A DNA stretch of 64,000 nucleotides, from the NCBI GenBank assembly GCA_021234535.1, contig CM037836.1, positions 15,979,111-16,043,110 of the forward strand. Reading direction: 5' to 3'. A model generated the notes under the pieces. It did no database searches and was not told the DNA's origin. It was given only the letters and a program-made list of their open reading frames with translations. Below are positions 59,786 through 64,000 of the stretch, piece by piece. The position numbers were made by a program, and so were the translations under genes. Source of the DNA: Stichopus chloronotus. Lineage: Eukaryota; Echinodermata; Holothuroidea; Aspidochirotida; Stichopodidae. Each line of letters opens with the position of its first letter. Positions within the stretch are counted from its first letter, which is position 1.

Positions 59786-60526
59786 GCTATACAGCAGAGA
59801 TGGTAGCAACCCATGTTTAATTATAATGGGCCACTTTGCCACCTATGAACTTCTTGCTGGACCGCACATGTTGCAAGGCCTTTTATAATCCTTCATCTTA
59901 TACCGATTACCAATGGTGGCTTAAATTTCAAGGGTGTTTGGAGGTGGGTATATGAGATGAAGTGGAGTACAGTAGGGATGTCCTATTAACTGTCTGTAAA
60001 TGAGAGCTACAGAAACAAATGTGGTGGTCCAGAAAATTGCATTAATGAAGTATATGCATATGGCAAGTCTTATTCCATTAAATGTGAAAAATCGGGAATA
60101 TTGGCATATGTAGAGATGTATATGGATATTTTTATTACCCCCCCCCCTTTTGTTCGTTTATTTTTCTTATTCCCTTTAATTTTTCTTTCTGTATGAAGAG
60201 GGTTTCGGGACCTCATGATGCCTATCTGGCATCTGCGGATCGCACTAGGCCCTCGGGCTACAACAGGTTGGCCACCCCTGGCCCGCAGGATACACTGCAT
60301 GTATGTATGGAGTGTTTGTCAAGCATATCATATATATTATATTTATATATATTTTTATATTTATAAAGACATATTTCAGTGACAAGTTACGGTTTTATTT
60401 TCAAGGAGCATATTTTTCATGGCATTGTGCATGCACATTGAACCTCACTCCAGTATCTGATTCATACCTTAAGGTATTGTTGTTTGAATAAAAAACAGCT
60501 CTAACCAAGATTAATGTCCGTGTAAC
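59786..60526. other. Non-coding stretch
   Basis: It contains a C9 run at 60139-60147 and an AT-rich block (TATATTATATTTATATATAT) near 60331-60365. A segment ending CCCTGGCCCGCAGGATACA near 60275-60294, preceded by GGGCTACAACAGGTTGGCC, is the common tail of an animal repeat I cannot name. Confidence 0.35.
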
Positions 60527-60530
60527 TTAA

Positions 60531-60891
60531 AGCTGGAATTGAGTTGAAAATTTGTCCTTGAAAGTCAGATTCCACGGAATATACACCATAGCCACTACAA
60601 AATAACATTGGTTAAGCATATCGTTGCATAGATGGACTTTCATATTCCCCCATCCGTCTGTTTGATTAAAGTCACGTTAATTAAGTGCTATTCTTTCTTG
60701 GAGAGTCAGAACTTTGTAGAGCCAACAAAAATGTCGAGACAATTTTCATATTCATATATCTGGAAGATGAGAACAAAGTCCTTTTTCAGCTTTTGTGGTG
60801 TGTGATCTTTTCGTCTACTTTCTCTTCCTAGAAACACTGACGAAGAAACAACGATTACCAGGCCATTACCCCGCCAACTCATATTCCAGTC
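60531..60891 (+). mobile_element. TTAA-flanked MITE, family B, copy 2
   Basis: This 361-bp element has ends AGCTGGAATTGAGTTG and CAACTCATATTCCAGTC and intact TTAA at 60527-60530 and 60892-60895. It matches 36381-36723 in the same orientation. Confidence 0.86.
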
Positions 60892-60895
60892 TTAA

Positions 60896-62840
60896 GATGA
60901 AAAAAATAAGTGTTAGGTAGTAGAAGCAAATATCTGCACAAAAAGGTTTGCTATTCTTTGGAACTGAAGCGAGAAATTACACTTGAAATGTGACACCAGT
61001 TAATTGCTGGATCTGGTCTTCAAACTTCAAACAGAACGCGCTATTAAGATACACAATAAGAGACAAAACTTTGCATCATTTTTATGAAATTTCAATATAG
61101 GTTTAATCTTTTACACTGGCAAATACTTTTCATGTTACTAAAGTACAATTCTAAACTGGTCCGATACGTTACAGTTTTCATGAAAATCAGTCCCAGAAAT
61201 TCCAGAGCACTATTTATGTCGAGTAAAAATCGCTTCCTTAAAAGAAACTTGACTTCATAGAAATAAAACTTGTTTCTTTGGAATGTGATTCTCTCATAAA
61301 TCCTGATTCTTTTATCAGATGTTTACTGATTTTAAATACTTTGATGGAGAAACATATACCACAAAACTGTCCACATAAACGATGCTTCAAGGGGCACACA
61401 TTTTGGTGATAACACAGTACATAGGGCCCATGTGTAGTGGGAAATCTAGCCTAGATCTGTGGCGTAACCAGAATTTTTTTTATTTAAGAGGGGGGTATGG
61501 GAGGGGGGTTAAATTTTAGGGACAAACACTAATAACACCAACTAAGCGGAGGGCCAACATCAGTTGGTACATAACGAACAAAGGAAACGTTGGTAAAAAA
61601 AAATGTCGCTTAGATTGCAGGGACTTTCTTCCATGGAAACCGTTAATGGGACGGGGGGGGGGGGGGAGTCAATACCTTTCTCCCTCCCACCTTTGGGGCA
61701 GTTTCCTTCTTTCCCGATATTTTTATAAACATAACTGGAAATGACGTGTCGAAGCAAGCATTTTTTTATCAAATACAACTTGGTTGCCGAGGGTTATATC
61801 ACGCTAAGTTAAACGTAAAAATGCACAGTCAGCACGTTTACACGTTTGTCCAACTGTGTTTCAGTGCTCAGGCTGTAAGTTACTATTTTAAGTGTTCCAT
61901 CAAAAGTCAATCGCTTGTATAGACTTATGAATGACACAAGTAGTAACGTATGCATTCATACCAATATTTTCTACAACAACCATCATCTTATGGCCTCTAG
62001 ATTTAGCCAATAATTTCCTACAAATTATAAAATAAGTTTTAGGTTTCATTTTACAAAACTCATAACCTGAAATTAATTATTTAAATAATAAAGTGTCATC
62101 TATACATATAAACATTGTTATAACAACCATCATTGTACAGCACTTACAATTAATCAATAATTTCATTAATTACATTATTATTTTTTTTTCAGTTTCATGT
62201 CAGGTGATTCTGAATGGGGTTGGTTTTAATTTCACATCACAAAGGATCATAACCTGTATAATGAATCATTAAAATTAATAAAATGATGTTCTTCATTAAA
62301 AACAAAAGAACAATTAAAAAAGTATTAAAATTTATTTCAGAACAATCAAAATATTTCATATGTCTTTTGTCTGGTTAATTCTTTCATACGTTGTGACAAA
62401 ACGAAAGTAAACTAACAGTCAAATAAAGAATTATTGCAGTAAGTCTCACGTCTTGTGCTGCTGTAAAATTATTACGTCATGTGACATATCTCTTCCATTG
62501 GTGTACACACTAAAATACCGACCTTCGAGGGCCCCGTCTGCATGCAAGGTATGTCATATCAGAGGTTCTCTTCCTATCTTGTGATTGGTAATGGCCTGCT
62601 CTATCATAGCATTTAAAAAATTCCGTATGTCGAGTGGGTGAAAGTTTTGAGACTCCCCACCCCCCCCCCCCCTTCCCTTCACGAGGCTCTAAGACATAAA
62701 TTTCTCTATACGGCACGTTCGATTATCTAAATCTCTTTCAATAGTCCTAATTTTCACATCATCTGTAGGTTAATTGGTGCTCTTCAACATCCAACTACAA
62801 AAAGATAATAATGGTGACTGAAAACATGACGAAAAAACCA
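60896..62840. other. Non-coding, AT-rich stretch
   Basis: It holds a G14 run at 61653-61666 and a C13 run at 62660-62672. A diverged duplication of about 150-200 bp is visible at 61974-62100 and 62130-62290, both starting with ACAACCATCAT and containing TTTCAT..CATAACCTG. No gene is supported. Confidence 0.4.
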
Positions 62841-63131
62841 TCAGTTGTAGCCTGTTGTGAAATACTGACAAAGCACTTGAGGGGCAACTGTGCTTGACGT
62901 CGTGATGCCTGGCTGCATCAAAACTCTCTGGCTCGAATTGGAAATCTCCGCCGTCAACCATGTCATCCAAAATGTCCTCGCAGACGAAGACTCTAAACCA
63001 AGTAGCTGAAAAATCATGACGTCATACATAACTGCCTGTCCGAGATAACGTTGTCGGAAATGTTCTTCTTCGTTTCTTTTCCTTCTTTCTTTATGTTTTC
63101 TTCTCTTCCTTCCTTCGTTGTCTCCTTTCAT
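62841..63131 (-). CDS. Candidate 96-codon reading frame, basic N-terminus
   Basis: On the minus strand an ATG at 63131 opens 96 codons to a TGA. It begins MKGDNEGRKRRKHKERRKRN, a strongly basic stretch like a nuclear localisation signal, and ends YFTTGYN. A second frame in the same interval follows a good acceptor (CATGATTTTTCAG) and reads VCEDILDDMVDGGDFQFEP, so the exon could instead start at 63007. The promoter-like region lies directly upstream. I do not recognise either peptide. Confidence 0.22.
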   Translation of the reverse strand: MKGDNEGRKRRKHKERRKRNEEEHFRQRYLGQAVMYDVMIFQLLGLESSSARTFWMTWLTAEISNSSQRVLMQPGITTSSTVAPQVLCQYFTTGYN

Positions 63132-63414
63132 TTTTTTTGCTCCATAAGTCGATTCGAATTATAAAACTGTCTACTATTTCGATCAACCGTTCTGCCAATG
63201 AAAGTTAATTTGACGTATGACGTCATTGCTAGCGATGCAGCGGGTGATACGACAACTTTGGTAAACATATTTCTGGATGAGACTGCATGCCTGAACTAGA
63301 TGTGGGACGTTTCCGTTATTGTATCTTGACAGATCCAGGAAAAAAAAACACTGTTTTCCACTTCCTCACATAAATCCTATTTTTTCAAAAAAAAGTAGTC
63401 GGTTTCAGCTTTGT
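63132..63414. promoter_or_regulatory. Possible bidirectional promoter
   Basis: This lies between divergent candidate first exons. It contains a palindromic CRE (ATGACGTCAT around 63218), a GCCAAT box near 63195 and several CpG. Another ATGACGTCAT lies just outside at about 63018. No TATA box is evident. The call depends on the flanking exon calls. Confidence 0.25.
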
Positions 63415-63498
63415 ATGGAGGATGTGTCACCCCAGGAAAGTTCAAGCTCGAGTTCAGATCAGTTAGACCTGATGACATGCAGTGTTTGGAATATCAGG
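63415..63498 (+). CDS. Candidate first coding exon, Ser-rich
   Basis: ATG at 63415 opens 28 codons, MEDVSPQESSSSSSDQLDL followed by MTCSVWNIR, and then a donor-like CAGG-GTACAA in phase 0. Without splicing the frame ends at 63537. The acidic, Ser-rich start fits a nuclear or disordered N-terminus. The initiation context is weak (T at -3). The next exon would be outside the window. Confidence 0.25.
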
Positions 63499-63669
63499 GT
63501 ACAAATATGTGTACTATTACTAACCAACAAGATTTAGATTTCTGGGTTCCCTGTAAAAAAAAAAAAAGAACATGGGAGGGATAATACTGTATCACTCAGA
63601 AAACAACAATACAAGTTGTAGTGTATGTAGCGGCAGCAAGACAAAAGGAAAAATACAATATATCTAAAA

Positions 63670-63840
63670 GGTTGGGTACGTATGCTTCGTGACAAACTGT
63701 TGGGGTAAACAGTGTACTGAAGTTTGTTGAAATTTAAGGCACCTTTTGCTGGGTATATCCTAAGAACAAGAAGAACATTTTTTTACCAACTTGCATATTG
63801 TTTTACCCAACAGTTTGTAAAGGGGCTTACGTAACCGACC
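63670..63840. mobile_element. 171-bp inverted-repeat element
   Basis: The left end, GGTTGGGTACGTATGC then ACAAACTGTTGGGGTAAAC, is inverted at the right end as GTTTTACCCAACAGTTTGTA then GCTTACGTAACCGACC. The inverted repeats are about 45 bp each, leaving an 80-bp core. The target duplication is unclear (ATCTAAAA versus ATTTGTAA). It is non-coding, a MITE of an unassigned family. Confidence 0.72.
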
Positions 63841-64000
63841 ATTTGTAAAAGTTCACCTAATTGTTTTCAAAGGAAAACAAAATTGACCTAAAATCGACAC
63901 GTTCTAGGATGAAAGGATGCTGCATGTAAGTCAATAAGATCTAACAAGAGAATGAATGGGTTGGAGAGTAGGGGGGGGGGAGGAGGGGGGAAGGAGGGGG
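63841..64000. other. Window end with G-rich tract
   Basis: Unique sequence, then a G/A tract from 63969 to the end with five G runs, able in principle to form a G-quadruplex. Confidence 0.45.

Noticed and set aside
1..64000. Autonomous transposase, reverse transcriptase or LTR pair
   Set aside because: I found no catalytic motif in a sustained frame and no long direct repeats flanking a coding region.

Overview
This window looks like intron- and intergenic-type DNA from an animal nuclear genome, most likely a marine invertebrate. I lean towards a deuterostome such as an echinoderm, but this is inference only. The sequence is visibly AT-rich, and no open reading frame exceeds about 150 codons. 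I see no operons, tRNA genes, rRNA genes or complete transposase or reverse transcriptase. Most of the recognisable structure is repetitive: miniature inverted-repeat elements, short tandem arrays and short dispersed repeats.

The clearest result is a set of non-autonomous elements whose ends abut TTAA on both sides, the target preference of piggyBac-type transposases. I can delimit five families (called A to E here) in ten copies. A is at 4.0, 9.9 and 30.0 kb; B at 36.4 and 60.5 kb; C at 12.8 kb; D at 10.6 and 59.2 kb; E at 38.1, 39.7 and 45.4 kb. All begin TTAA-AG. The 38.1 kb copy of E interrupts a repeat whose neighbouring paralogue at 37.94 kb still carries the uninterrupted TTAA, so an empty site lies in the same window. 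A different family (F, 200 bp) has two nearly identical copies at 47.06 and 48.84 kb. Further inverted-repeat elements lie at 23.65-24.07 and 63.67-63.84 kb.

Other repeats are: a GATGCA-rich minisatellite (3.08-3.44 kb); a threefold 300-bp tandem array (14.2-15.1 kb); modules of about 144-156 bp carrying TGACCTTTGACCT nuclear-receptor-like sites (25.4-25.7, 32.07, 39.1-39.3 kb); a tandem duplication at 42.6-43.76 kb with a 15-mer minisatellite inside one copy; a 160-bp tandem pair (58.32-58.64 kb); and seven copies of an unclassified dispersed repeat, six of them in the same orientation.

Coding evidence is thin and fragmentary. The best gene model is a small minus-strand gene with two alternative first coding exons (33657-33687 and 33121-33148) that both splice in phase to 31589-31647 and then to a terminal exon at 30759-30956, giving about 94-95 residues of unknown function. 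Single candidate exons on the minus strand lie at 36976-37101, 44879-44997, 51392-51528 and 53686-53822, and one on the plus strand at 22259-22347. A degenerate THAP-like zinc-finger reading frame (57511-57660) follows a promoter-like block. Two divergent candidate first exons flank a CRE/CCAAT-bearing region at 63.13-63.41 kb. None of these exons resembles a family I can name apart from the THAP-like one. All boundaries come from reading splice motifs by eye.
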